DNA from: Hygrocybe punicea | Taxonomy: Eukaryota; Basidiomycota; Agaricomycetes; Agaricales; Hygrophoraceae | Direction of reading: 5' to 3' | Assembly: GCA_963556145.1 (NCBI GenBank) | Contig: OY744473.1 | Coordinates: 1,798,001 to 1,862,000 of the forward strand | DNA length: 64,000 bases | Part shown: positions 51,601 through 62,472 of the stretch, piece after piece | Layout: each line of letters begins with the position of its first letter | Position numbering within the stretch: the stretch's first letter is position 1 | Notes under the pieces: model-generated | Told to the model about the DNA's origin: nothing | Seen by the model: only the letters and a program-made list of their open reading frames with translations | The model's database searches: none | Translations under genes and position numbers: made by a program

Positions 51601-54600
51601 TAGACCGAGGAATTGCATGGAATTGTTTGGAATTGGTTGGAATTTGCACGGAATTGTCTTTTGAGCTTGCTGCAGTCGACACAAATACTGCTGAGCCACT
51701 CGTAGACCGAGGAATTGCATGGAATTGTTTGGAATTGGTTGGAATTTGCACGGAATTGTCTTTTGAGCTTGCTGCAGTCGACCCAAATACTGCTGAGCCA
51801 CTCGTAGACCGAGGAATTGCACGGAATTGTTTGGAATTGGTTGGAATTTGCACGGAATTGTCTTTTGAGCTTGCTGCAGTCGACACAAATACTGCTGAGC
51901 CACTCGTAGACCGAGGAATTGCACGGAATTGTTTGGAATTGGTTGGAATTTGCACGGAATTGTCTTTTGAGCTCACAGGACACAACACAAATACTGCTGA
52001 GCCACTCGTAGACCGAGGAATTGCACGGAATTGTTTGGAATTGGTTGGAATATGCACGGAATTGTCTTTTGAGCTCACAGGACACAACACAAATACTGCT
52101 GAGCCACTTGGAGAGCGAGGAATTGCATGGAATTGTTGGAATTGGTTGGAATTTGCACGGAATTGCCTTTTGAGCTCACAGGACACAACACAAATACTGC
52201 TGAGCCACTTGGAGAGCGAGGAATTGCATGGAATTGTTTGGAATTGGTTGGATTTTGCACGGAATTGTCTTTTGAGCTTGCTGCAGTCGACCCAAATACT
52301 GCTGAGCCACTCGTAGACCGAGGAATTGCACGGAATTGTTTGGAATTGGTTGGAATTTGCACGGAATTGTCTTTTCAGCTTGCTGCAGTCGACACGAATA
52401 CTGCTGAGCCACTCGTAGACCGAGGAATTGCACGGAATTGTTTGGAATTGGTTGGAATTTGCACGGAATTGTCTTTTGAGCTCACAGGACACAACACAAA
52501 TACTGCTGAGCCACTTGGAGAGCGAGGAATTGCATGGAATTGTTGGAATTGGTTGGAATTTGCACGGAATTGCCTTTTGAGCTCACAGGACACAACACAA
52601 ATACTGCTGAGCCACTTGGAGAGCGAGGAATTGCATGGAATTGTTTGGAATTGGTTGGAATTTGCACGGAATTGTCTTTTGAGCTTGCTGCAGTCGACAC
52701 AAATACTGCTGAGCCACTCGTAGACCGAGGAATTGCACGGAATTGTTTGGAATTGGTTGGAATTTGCAGGGAATTATCTTTTGAGCTTGCTGCAGTCGAC
52801 ACAAATACTGCTGAGCCACTCGTAGACCGAGGAATTGCACGGAATTATTTGGAATTGGTTGGAATTTGCACGGAATTGTCTTTTGAGCTTGCTGCAGTCG
52901 ACACATATACTGCTGAGCCACTCGTAGACCGAGGAATTGCACGGAATTGTTTGGAATTGGTTGGAATTTGCAGGGAATTATCTTTTGAGCTTGCTGCAGT
53001 CGACACAAATACTGCTGAGCCACTCGTAGACCGAGGAATTGCACGGAATTGTTGGGAATTGGTTGGAATTTGCAGGGAATTGTCTTTTGAGCTTGCTGCA
53101 GTCGACCCAAATACTGCTGAGCCACTCGTAGACCGAGGAATTGCGCGGAATTGTTTGGAATTGGTTGGAATTTGCACGGAATTGTCTTTTGAGCTTGCTG
53201 CAGTCGACACATATACTGCTGAGCCACTCGTAGACCGAGGAATTGCACGGAATTGTTTGGAATTGGTTGGAATTTGCAGGGAATTATCTTTTGAGCTTGC
53301 TGCAGTCGACACAAATACTGCTGAGCCACTCGTAGACCGAGGAATTGCGTGGAATTGTTTGGAATTGGTTGGAATTTGCACGGAATTGTCTTTTGAGCTT
53401 GCTGCAGTCGACCCAAATACTGCTGAGCCACTCGTAGACCGAGGAATTGCGCGGAATTGTTTGGAATTGGTTGGAATTTGCACGGAATTGTCTTTTGAGC
53501 TTGCTGCAGTCGACACAAATACTGCTGAGCCACTCGTAGACCGAGGAATTGCACGGAATTGTTTGGAATTGGTTGGAATTTGCATGGAATTGTCTTTTGA
53601 GCTTGCTGCAGTCGACACAAATACTGCTGAGCCACTCGTAGACCGAGGAATTGCGTGGAATTGTTTGGAATTGGTTGGAATTTGCACGGAATTGTCTTTT
53701 GAGCTTGCTGCAGTCGACACAAATACTGCTGAGCCACTCGTAGACCGAGGAATTGCGTGGAATTGTTTGGAATTGGTTGGAATTTGCACGGAATTGTCTT
53801 TTGAGCTTGCTGCAGTCGACACAAATACTGCTGAGCCACTCGTAGACCGAGGAATTGCACGGAATTGTTTGGAATTGGTTGGAATTTGCACGGAATTGTC
53901 TTTTGAGCTTGCTGCAGTCGACACAAATACTGCTGAGCCACTCGTAGACCGAGGAATTGCACGGAATTGTTTGGAACTGGTTGGAATTTGCACGGCATTG
54001 TCTTTTGAGCTTGCTGCAGTCGACACAAATACTGCTGAGCCACTCGTAGACCGAGGAATTGCGTGGAATTGTTTGGAATTGGTTGGAATTTGCACGGAAT
54101 TGTCTTTTGAGCTTGCTGCAGTCAACACAAATACTGCTGAGCCACTCGTAGACCGAGGAATTGCGTGGAATTGTTTGGAATTGGTTGGAATTTGCACGGA
54201 ATTGTCTTTTGAGCTTGCTGCAGTCGACACAAATACTGCTGAGCCACTCGTAGACCGAGGAATTGCACGGAATTGTTTGGAATTGGTTGGAATTTGCACG
54301 GAATTGTCTTTTGAGCTTGCTGCAGTCGACACAAATACTGCTGAGCCACTCGTAGACCGAGGAATTGCACGGAATTGTTTGGAACTGGTTGGAATTTGCA
54401 CGGCATTGTCTTTTGAGCTTGCTGCAGTCGACACAAATACTGCTGAGCCACTCGTAGACCGAGGAATTGCACGGAATTGTTTGGAACTGGTTGGAATTTG
54501 CACGGGATTGTCTTTTGAGCTTGCTGCAGTCGACACAAATACTGCTGAGCCACTCGTAGACCGAGGAATTGCACGGAATTGTTTGGAATTGGTTGGAATT

Positions 54601-56599
54601 TGCAGGGAATTGTCTTTTGAGCTTGCTGCAGTCGACACAAATACTGCTGAGCCACTCGTAGACCGAGGAATTGCGTGGAATTGTTTGGAATTGGTTGGAA
54701 TTTGCACGGAATTGTCTTTTGAGCTTGCTGCAGTCGACACAAATACTGCTGAGCCACTCGTAGACCGAGGAATTGCGTGGAATTGTTTGGAATTGGTTGG
54801 AATTTGCACGGAATTGTCTTTTGAGCTTGCTGCAGTCGACACAAATACTGCTGAGCCACTCGTAGACCGAGGAATTGCGTGAAATTGTTTGGAATTGGTT
54901 GGAATTTGCACGGAATTGTCTTTTTAGCTTGCTGCAGTCGACACAAATACTGCTGAGCCACTCGTAGACCGAGGAATTGCACGGAATTGTTTGGAATTGG
55001 TTGGAATTTGCACGGAATTGTCTTTTGAGCTTGCTGCAGTCGACACAAATACTGCTGAGCCACTCGTAGACCGAGGAATTGCACGGAATTGTTTGGAATT
55101 GGTTGGAATTTGCACGGAATTGTCTTTTGAGCTCACAGGACACAACACAAATACTGCTGAGCCACTCGTAGACCGAGGAATTGCGTGGAATTGTTTGGAA
55201 TTGGTTGGAATTTGCACGGAATTGTCTTTTGAGCTTGCTGCAGTCGACACAAATACTGCTGAGCCACTCGTAGACCGAGGAATTGCACGGAATTGTTTGG
55301 AATTGGTTGGAATTTGCACGGAATTGTCTTTTGAGCTCACAGGACACAACACAAATACTGCTGAGCCACTCGTAGACCGAGGAATTGCGTGGAATTGTTT
55401 GGAATTGGTTGGAATTTGCACGGAATTGTCTTTTGAGCTTGCTGCAGTCGACACAAATACTGCTGAGCCACTCGTAGACCGAGGAATTGCACGGAATTGT
55501 TTGGAATTGGTTGGAATTTGCACGGAATTGTCTTTTGAGCTCACAGGACACAACACAAATACTGCTGAGCCACTCGTAGACCGAGGAATTGCGTGGAATT
55601 GTTTGGAATTGGTTGGAATTTGCACGGAATTGTCTTTTGAGCTTGCTGCAGTCGACACAAATACTGCTGAGCCACTCGTAGACCGAGGAATTGCACGGAA
55701 TTGTTTGGAATTGGTTGGAATTTGCACGGAATTGTCTTTTGAGCTTGCTGCAGTCGACACAAATACTGCTGAGCCACTCGTAGACCGAGGAATTGCACAG
55801 AATTGTTTGGAATTGGTTGGAATTTGCACGGAATTGTCTTTTGAGCTTGCTGCAGTCGACACAAATACTGCTGAGCCACTTGTAGACCGAGGAATTGCAC
55901 GGAATTGTTTGGAATTGGTTGGAATTTGCACGGAATTGTCTTTTGAGCTCACAGGACACAACACAAATACTGCTGAGCCACTCGTAGACCGAGGAATTGC
56001 ACGGAATTGTTTGGAATTGGTTGGAATTTGCACGGAATTGTCTTTTGAGCTTGCTGCAGTCGACACAAATACTGCTGAGCCACTCGTAGACCGAGGAATT
56101 GCGCGGAATTGTTTGGAATTGGTTGGAATTTGCACGGAATTGTCTTTTGAGCTTGCTGCAGTCGACACAAATACTGCTGAGCCACTCGTAGACCGAGGAA
56201 TTGCACGGAATTGTTTGGAATTGGTTGGAATTTGCACGGAATTGTCTTTTGAGCTCACAGGACACAACACAAATACTGCTGAGCCACTCGTAGACCGAGG
56301 AATTGCGTGGAATTGTTTGGAATTGGTTGGAATTTGCACGGAATTGTCTTTTGAGCTTGCTGCAGTCGACACAAATACTGCTGAGCCACTCGTAGACCAA
56401 GGAATTGCACGGAATTGTTTGGAATTGGTTGGAATTTGCACGGAATTGTCTTTTGAGCTTGCTGCAGTCGACACAAATACTGCTGAGCCACTCGTAGACC
56501 GAGGAATTGCATGGAATTGTTTGGAATTGGTTGGAATTTGCACGGAATTGTCTTTTGAGCTTGCTGCAGTCGACACAAATACTGCTGAGCCACTCGTAG

Positions 56600-57660
56600 A
56601 CCGAGGAATTGCACGGAATTGTGTGGAATTGGTTGGAATTTGCACGGAATTGTCTTTTGAGCTCACGGGACACATCACAAATACTGCTGAGCCACTCGAG
56701 GACGGAGGAATTGCACGGAATTGTATGGAATGGATTCCCAATTCACTGCATCTGGATTCCCAATCTCCTGAATCTGGATTCCCAATTTCCTGAATTTGGA
56801 TTCCCATTCTTGGTATTTTCATTAATATGCCCATTTCCAGGATTTCAATTCTCATAATTGTTGAATTCCAAATCCCTAATCTCCCACAATTTCAGAATTC
56901 TACCTTCCAAACTTCTCAAACTCCTGGAATTACAATTCTCAGAATCCCAAAGCCTGCACTTTGAAATGCCCATTCCTAGCATTCCCAGTATTGGAATTCC
57001 AATTCTCAGAATTCCCAGCACTTCAGAATCCTAATTCCCAGCCCCATATTTCCCTGGGTTTTAGCATTAAATAACTGTCCAATACCATTTTGCAAAGTAT
57101 CTGAACAGTATTGAAGCAGTACTATACTATTTTTCAAAGTTCTTTAAGGATATTGAAACAGTATCTTAGATGCGTTGAAACAGTACCTTAAAAGTATTGA
57201 AATAGTATCTTAAAAGTATTGACACAGTATCTTAAATGTATTGAAACAGTATCTTAAAAGTATTGACAAAGTATCTTAAATCCAAAATATGGCAACAGTA
57301 CTATACTATTTCATCCTGTATCTTGATAGGATTCAAAAGGTATCCTAATAGTAAAAGTGCCCCAACTTCCTTACTGGTTTAATACTTTGATTCATCTTAG
57401 GCTGCAAGTATTCTATCCAAACTATACAGCACTTTGCTGTAAATACAGTAAAAGTAGTGAAACAAAAGGCTTGATGTTATTGAAAAGGTATAAGTCTCAT
57501 TTTCCTTCATACTTTCAGATGAATTTGAGCACAAGTATTGTAGTTTATATCTGAATACTGTTACAATACCATGCTGAAAGTTCTGGTAATGATATTTAGT
57601 ATACTTGTCAAGTACTTTCAAGATACTGTGTGACATGGTATGCTACTGTGCACCCTGTGT
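56600..57660 (-). repeat. Right inverted arm of the large element
   Basis: Reverse complement of the left arm, from the last array unit (ending about 56740, gtatggaatggattcccaat) through the G/A-rich inner zone, the 22-bp repeats and the A/T-rich outer zone to caccctgtgt at 57660. Differences from the left arm are scattered substitutions and one- to few-base indels. Confidence 0.9.
57146..57277 (-). repeat. Six subterminal 22-bp tandem repeats, right arm
   Basis: Mirror image of 30887-31018, beginning aaggatattgaaacagtatc on the plus strand. Copy number and phase are the same as in the left arm, so the six-copy array predates the separation of the arms. Confidence 0.85.
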
Positions 57661-57760
57661 TAGCATAATATCAAGTCGAGAAGCAAACAACTGTCACATG
57701 AGAAGATATATCGGAAAACATGTCTTCACGTTTCAATCAACAAGTGGCTCTCCACGTTAT

Positions 57761-58014
57761 CTAAGGACACATACCAACGGCAGCTTGTTTTGGAATTACA
57801 GCGGGTCGAAGAATTTCTGTACGCGAAATACGAATACATATGTAAGTAAGGTGCAGAAACGTTGAAAGCTCACCAAGTGTCCATATCTTTTTGAAAGATC
57901 CTGAATTCCACGCTGATGATTGTAGTTCCGCCACAAGATCTGGGTGCTTTTGGAGGTGTTCCTTCACAGGTTGGAAAATTGGTCGTTCCAAGGGTTTTCG
58001 AATAACCCTGTCAC
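57761..58014 (-). pseudogene. Possible broken gene 3' end (unknown family)
   Basis: On the minus strand a coding-like stretch reads KPLERPIFQPVKEHLQKHPD followed by LVAELQSSAWNSGSFKKIW. Then come a GTGAGC donor, a tacag acceptor about 40 bases later, and a short exon to a TAG at 57761. The open part starts abruptly at the edge of the PLC fragment (58016), so the upstream exons seem to have been cut off. I do not recognise the family. The evidence is codon pattern and one plausible intron only. Confidence 0.25.
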
Positions 58015-58015
58015 G

Positions 58016-58369
58016 GTTTCCACTCGGAGTTATCCGGTCATGCACCATACGCTCGATCACGAATGGCAAGAACAGATAACTGAGTCTTATCACGCAGAGA
58101 CAAGCGTGAATATCGCGCCACACAAGGCCCAGAACATCAGACTCGGTGTCGAGATAGAGCGATTCATCGAGGAGCAGGGTATAGTACGTTTTTTTCGACC
58201 ACAAGCCTGAGGATTCTCGTTGCCTACTCTTGTTGACTTGAGGTTGGAAGCCTCAACCAGAGCCCAGAGGAGCTGTTGCGACGACCTGCAATCCAGCCAC
58301 CTGCCGTCGATGATTCTTTCCCGCTCTCGCATTACTTTGTATCGTACGTTTCCTGTCAGTCATTATTCC
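58016..58369 (+). pseudogene. Displaced fragment of the phospholipase C gene
   Basis: 354 bases about 98% identical to 62473-62822, the 5' part of the PLC gene further right. It carries the exon ending [14 protein letters not shown], the intron starting GTACGT, and the exon ending FPLSHYFV followed by a GTACGT donor. It stops inside the next intron at ...cattattcc, after which the sequence is unrelated. Differences from the partner are about seven substitutions, a poly-T length change and a 7-base indel (agcctca), mostly silent or in the intron. It cannot make a lipase on its own because the catalytic exons are absent. Confidence 0.85.
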
Positions 58370-58548
58370 GGATAAACAGTACCACGCTTTCTGCCAAACG
58401 CGACAACGACTTCTCACTTCCACTTTATCACTGTCGCTTACACGCCATGTAGATTTCTCAACAGAGTCAAAATATTACATCGAGGCACTGCGCGTACACT
58501 GTTACAACGATACAAGTACATTCGAAAGATGTGAAAATTGGTCGACTT

Positions 58549-58815
58549 TCAGTAGGCAACCGCCGTAGCCGTCGCAGTCTCGTACCCATCGGCATAAAAG
58601 GTAATGTGAGTGTTTGGGTTGACTGGGATCGACCGTGGTGCGGCTGCTGCGGGATTCAACACTAACACCTCATTCCCAAGTCTGGCCCACCGATTGGCGG
58701 CAAGGCTTTCGCCGTTTGCAGCCGGTTGGACGACGAAGACGTCCGCGACACCTCCAGTTACATTGGTGATAAGGATGTTGATGTTAGCACCGGTTCGGTT
58801 CGAGACAAAAACCAT
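58549..58815 (-). CDS. Small hypothetical protein (88 aa)
   Basis: A single exon, MVFVSNRTGANINILITNVT to YETATATAVAY. No signal peptide and no cysteines; the composition is Val/Asn/Ala-rich with alternating hydrophobic residues that suggest a small beta-sandwich. Short proteins beginning MVFVSN followed by a predicted all-beta fold occur as unannotated families in Agaricomycetes, from memory and not verified. It lies inside the segment bounded by the PLC-derived direct repeats. No function can be proposed. Confidence 0.6.
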   Translation of the reverse strand: MVFVSNRTGANINILITNVTGGVADVFVVQPAANGESLAANRWARLGNEVLVLNPAAAAPRSIPVNPNTHITFYADGYETATATAVAY

Positions 58816-58884
58816 TGTGTGATCTTGGGGGGAAATCAGGTCAGGTTGAAGGTAAGAATTTTCAATGCGAGATTTACGAGAATT

Positions 58885-58976
58885 GCTGATAGAATCTAGT
58901 GGGCAGGGATTTTAGTCAAGACGTTGGAACGCTGATAGAGTCTAGTGAGCAGGGCTTTTAGTCAAGACGTTGGAAC
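58885..58976 (+). repeat. 46-bp tandem duplication
   Basis: Two adjacent copies starting gctgatagaatctagtgggc / gctgatagagtctagtgagc and ending caagacgttggaac, with three differences. Confidence 0.9.
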
Positions 58977-60190
58977 TAACTTGTGGTAGGAACGCTGGAA
59001 GGTACATCGTGACGACGGAACTGCAGGGCATTTAAGTACCACAAGAATTCCAAACAAGACAATATTGGCCAACGTGAGACTTGGGCCTGCCTCCATTCAA
59101 TTTGCACTCTCGATGTGGGCTGGTCCCAAGGGTTCGTCGCCGGTAGGAACATGGGACCAACTTTGGCTTCGATCTGACTTATCTTTACCAATTGACAGCA
59201 TCTGATGGTGCCGTGGGGAGGAGCAAAACCCCATATCCTAGCTCTGGAGTGGTGACTGGACTCTGGAACGCCGCTTTTAATAATAAAATAGTACGTTTTT
59301 GGAACCACAGCACTGTCACTTCTTTGTGCTGACGTTGATCATCTCCAAGACGTCGAACGATCTCATCGGTGGATTTTTTATTGCGCCTCACTTGCTCGCA
59401 CTTCCCTTCATGGCTCTGAGGTCACTCCTTCCTGGAGCATACCACACTGCGTTTCATAAACTTTCATTCCACGCTGAGGACCACACTCAAACCCTAATTA
59501 CCACGTCACTTCCATATCCTACGGTTCCAAATCTCCGGACGCTCAAACTCAAGAAGATAGGAATGACCCGTGTTGGGAACAGGCATTTTGATACGCCCGA
59601 AAATCTGAGACTTCCTTTCCTCCACTGCTAGCACCAGCTGTTTCGGTATAGACCTGTTTCTTTGCTCGGATCCGAACAAACACGTCGAACCTCAATGAAA
59701 TTTTTTTCTCTTGTCCGATCCAACCACAGTGCCAAAATTACATGCCTCAGCTTACTGGCCCAGGCCAAGCTGTCCGTCTGGTCACTCATCCGAACGACAA
59801 GTACCTTGACTTCTCGTGTTATGTGCCAAGCAACATTTTCCTGGCATTAGAATAGCGATATTTGTTCTAATCCGAACGAACGTTGGCTAGCGATGGGTCT
59901 ATCGGTACCGAAACAGAGAACAATGGCCAACATCACACGTAAAACACTCTCGACCGATCCTACCCTTTTCGGGTTCCACTCTCAAGGCGTGTGCTAACCG
60001 ATAAAAGAGGTTTACGTGGACAAGCCACCCCTTTCAAAAATCCTTACCCACAATCGACTCCTACTTCACCGGGCTTGAAATACTCCTTTACATAACGAAA
60101 AAACAAGTTATCAACACCGCTGAAGTCTAGTTCTCTTTTGTGGACCCTACTTCTGATGGAATGTACGTATTTTGGTGACTTTTTTGTGCT

Positions 60191-60316
60191 ATTATTTCAT
60201 GATTCACACAATAGCCGATTGGTTTGATAAACTAGGCAGAAGCGAATAGGTTTCCGTGATATTATTTTGATTCAGAAAATAGCCCATTGGTTGGATAAAC
60301 TACGGGGAAGCGAACA
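60191..60316 (+). repeat. Degenerate direct repeat upstream of the apyrase gene
   Basis: Two diverged copies of a ~58-base segment (attatttcatgattcacaca / attattttgattcagaaaat), each continuing atagccNattggtttgataaac and ending gcgaa. They lie 110-240 bases before the apyrase ATG and may be promoter duplications. Confidence 0.65.
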
Positions 60317-60428
60317 ATAAAAGCAGAGCATGTTTCCACTCGACCCACTTCTGCATTTCTTTACGAAACTTCGTCGTAATCGAGTCCGATAACTACTCGA
60401 TCCCCTTCCACCCCAACCCCCCCGAAAA

Positions 60429-62249
60429 ATGGAAACTGGTGAAGTCTAATATATATTTGAATGTCTATGAGCTAACATGGCTGTTTAGAGGAATCGCCGA
60501 AATTGAAGACACTATGTATGTCCGGCTCCCTGGACCGCTAATTACTTTTTTTATTCAACTTTCCAAAAAAAAGATGCCGTCGTCTTGGATGCTGGATCAA
60601 GCGGAACCCGCCTTCACATCTACCGATGGGAGAAATACAACCGAAAGAGTCCGTTTCCTCCAGCAATCGATTTAGTTTATCAGACGGTGCAGGAAGGTTT
60701 TTATATCCACGCCTTCAATAATGTGGATGCATGTTAATTAACAGAATTCCAGTGGGAGGTATTGCGAAACGTGCAAAAGAGGTCATCGACAAGGGTATAT
60801 CACTCGATACATTCGTCGAGGAATACTTCGAACTTCTCTTCACAAACGCTCGTAGCGTCTTTAAGCTCGTAAACGTTGATACCGAAGAGGTACCGCTATT
60901 GTTATTGGGTACAGCTGGCTTGCGGGATTATGAGCAACACGAAAAGGACAACTATACCGAACTCATGGCGGTCACAAAGACGTTCCTGGCGAAGCAGGAT
61001 TTCAAATTAAAAGACGACGACAGGCATTTCGGGACGATTAGCGGAGAGGACGAAGCGATCTATGGATGGATCGCAGCCAACTACTCGTTGGCATTATTTT
61101 CAAGGTATAACGAGCAGAACTCGAAGACGGTGGGATACCTGGAGATGGGTGGGGCAAGCGTGCAGATCGCGTTTAGAGCGCAAGCCACCGACGACGAGAG
61201 GAAATTCAGGGGTGAGATGACGACGGTGACAGTGGGACATCACAAGTTCGACCTGTTTGTGAAGTCATACTCACTTGGAGCGAACAAGGCTTGGGATGAG
61301 TATGATAAAACATTCGCTGGATTTCATAGGGGGGTATGTGGACCTGAAATATGACGGGGAACCGTTGACTAAATTGACATAGAGAATCGAAGACGTCGCT
61401 AGGCCATTTGGGTGGGTGAAATCCAAAGATACTGGGACGACAATTGTCGGCACCCTAAACGACGACAACGAGACTCTTGAGAAAATCCATCTCGATGCCC
61501 TCGACGTAATGAAGGCCCTGCTCGGAGGAGACATAGAGGATGTTTTCTTCCCAGAAGACGAGGACGGGATTCTTCGAGCTGCAATTGAAAAGCGCCCATT
61601 TGTCGGGGGAGCGAGCTTCTGGTATTCGACACGCGGACTCTTCGGAAAGGATGCCGAGGGTAATCCTAATAAGACGGCTTTTGATTACAGAGAGTATAGG
61701 CGTGAGGTACAGAAATTGGCTATACTCACCTGGGATGTTTTAAAGGAGAAAAGTAAGAGGGAGGCGACGAAGGCGGCGTACTGGGAAAGGGCGTGGTTCA
61801 TGGCCCAGTGGATACACTGCTTACTGGTCGAAGGTTTTGGCATTTATGATAAGGAAGGAAAACCACGGGGAGGTGACGGAGCTGGTACCGATGAAGACAA
61901 GCTCTCGTTCCGGCCTTACAACGGACCTGATGGTGGGGCAGCGTTGAATTGGACCCTCGGCAGGATTGTCCTCCTTGCAACTGGCGATCCAAAACCCTCT
62001 AAAAAAGATCACGGAATGCAGCCTATCCTGGAGAAAACGCTTGACCAGATGATAAAGCTTCTGGAAGCACTTCGACAGGAGCTGGAAACATTGGTCGACA
62101 AGCAGAAGTCAGTGGACGAACGACTCCGGCTTGCGATCGGCAACGACAGCATAAACTTGCTGCAGAAAGCGACTGAGTTGGCAAGACAAGTACAGGAAAA
62201 AGAGAAGGAAGTGAAAGACGTACAAGACTTCATCGAAAGGTTTGAATGA
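60429..62249 (+). CDS. GDA1/CD39 family nucleoside phosphatase (apyrase)
   Basis: Five exons (60429-60438, 60489-60515, 60574-60696, 60753-61333, 61383-62249) join in frame for about 535 residues. The first two exons are only 10 and 27 bases; they were placed from GT donors, CTAAC branch points and the frame entering the conserved core. All five apyrase conserved regions are present: ACR1 VVLDAGSSGTRLHIYRW, ACR2 LLGTAGLRDYE, ACR3 FGTISGEDEAIYGWIAAN (with the catalytic Glu), ACR4 GYLEMGGASVQIAF and ACR5 GGAALNWTLGRIVLLAT. The start METEESPKLKTLY has no signal peptide or membrane anchor, unlike Golgi Gda1 or cell-surface CD39, so a cytosolic enzyme is suggested. The C-terminus is a long charged helix (LDQMIKLLEALRQELETLVD, ATELARQVQEKEKEVKDVQD), a probable coiled coil that is unusual for the family. 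The gene lies within the segment flanked by PLC-derived repeats. Confidence 0.9.
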
Positions 62250-62472
62250 GGTCGAAACCATGTTTTCGTGATTTCTAACTACCCCTACCGTGTAAAGTAT
62301 TTTTCATGCTTGTTTGTTCAGTTACTTGTTTGCTCAATTACTTGTAGTCTAACTGTTACGGCAGTCATCCACCTAGCTGACGTGTCATTTAGGTCTTTCC
62401 GGTAGACTTTGTTTTCCAGAAAAAATCAATTCGAGTTTATTGTCTAATTCAAGTTGGAAGTCGAAGTTGCGC

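Larger units (their letters stand above)
31570..56600 (+). repeat. About 245-copy tandem array of a 102-bp unit
   Basis: The unit opens with five GGAATT words spaced 10, 10, 10 and 11 bases apart (ggaattgcac, ggaattgttt, ggaattggtt, ggaatttgcac, ggaattgtc). It continues ttttgagcttgctgcagtcg, acacaaatactgctgagcca and ctcgtagaccga. Two main subtypes differ after ttttgag: type A has cttgctgcagtcgac (PstI and SalI sites), type B has ctcacaggacacaac (SacI site). A further variant replaces ctcgtagaccga by cttggagagcga. Units are nearly identical, mostly 102 bp with eight 101-bp units lacking one T. The period equals 34 codons, so four frames stay open for hundreds to thousands of codons. These are consequences of the period, not genes. 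Confidence 0.97.
30504..57660. mobile_element. 27.2-kb foldback-like element: inverted arms around a 102-bp tandem array
   Basis: The structure starts at 30504 (ACACAGGGTGCACAGTAGC) and ends at 57660 with the exact reverse complement (gctactgtgcaccctgtgt). The two arms are about 1.06 kb and match along their whole length with scattered substitutions. Everything between them is a head-to-tail array of a 102-bp unit. There is no transposase, reverse transcriptase or other recognisable coding domain, so it would be non-autonomous. Both ends are bordered by TA (30502-30503 and 57661-57662). With the border moved one base inward, 9-bp flanks ttattataa / ttagcataa agree at 7 of 9 positions, a possible aged target-site duplication. 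The terminal arms, subterminal short repeats and array make this a foldback or MITE-like DNA element with an amplified internal minisatellite. Superfamily cannot be assigned. Confidence 0.8.
58816..60428. other. Intergenic region with short duplications
   Basis: About 1.6 kb. It holds a 46-bp tandem duplication (58885-58976) and a degenerate ~65-bp duplication (60191-60316). A 110-codon ORF at 59299-59631 contains LRTLKLKKIG, faintly like a leucine-rich-repeat remnant, but nothing else supports it. Confidence 0.4.

Noticed and set aside
31570..56600. Giant repeat proteins encoded by the array (PPR-like or surface repeat proteins)
   Set aside because: Four frames are open simultaneously only because the unit is 34 codons long. 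There is no signal peptide, no unique ends and no sign of protection of one frame, and one-base-short units shift the frames.
31570..56600. CRISPR array
   Set aside because: There are no unique spacers; the whole 102-bp unit is repeated head to tail in a eukaryotic genome.
31570..56600. Relation to human satellite II/III (GGAAT repeats) or a centromere
   Set aside because: The GGAATT words are only half of the unit, and the match is short and compositional. The array is bounded by transposon-like arms with genes close by on both sides, so a centromere is not supported.
30504..57660. LTR retrotransposon
   Set aside because: The terminal repeats are inverted, not direct, and there is no gag, pol or primer-binding site.
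59299..59631. Leucine-rich-repeat or F-box gene
   Set aside because: Only the short LRTLKLKKIG stretch is suggestive; there is no F-box motif and no further repeats.
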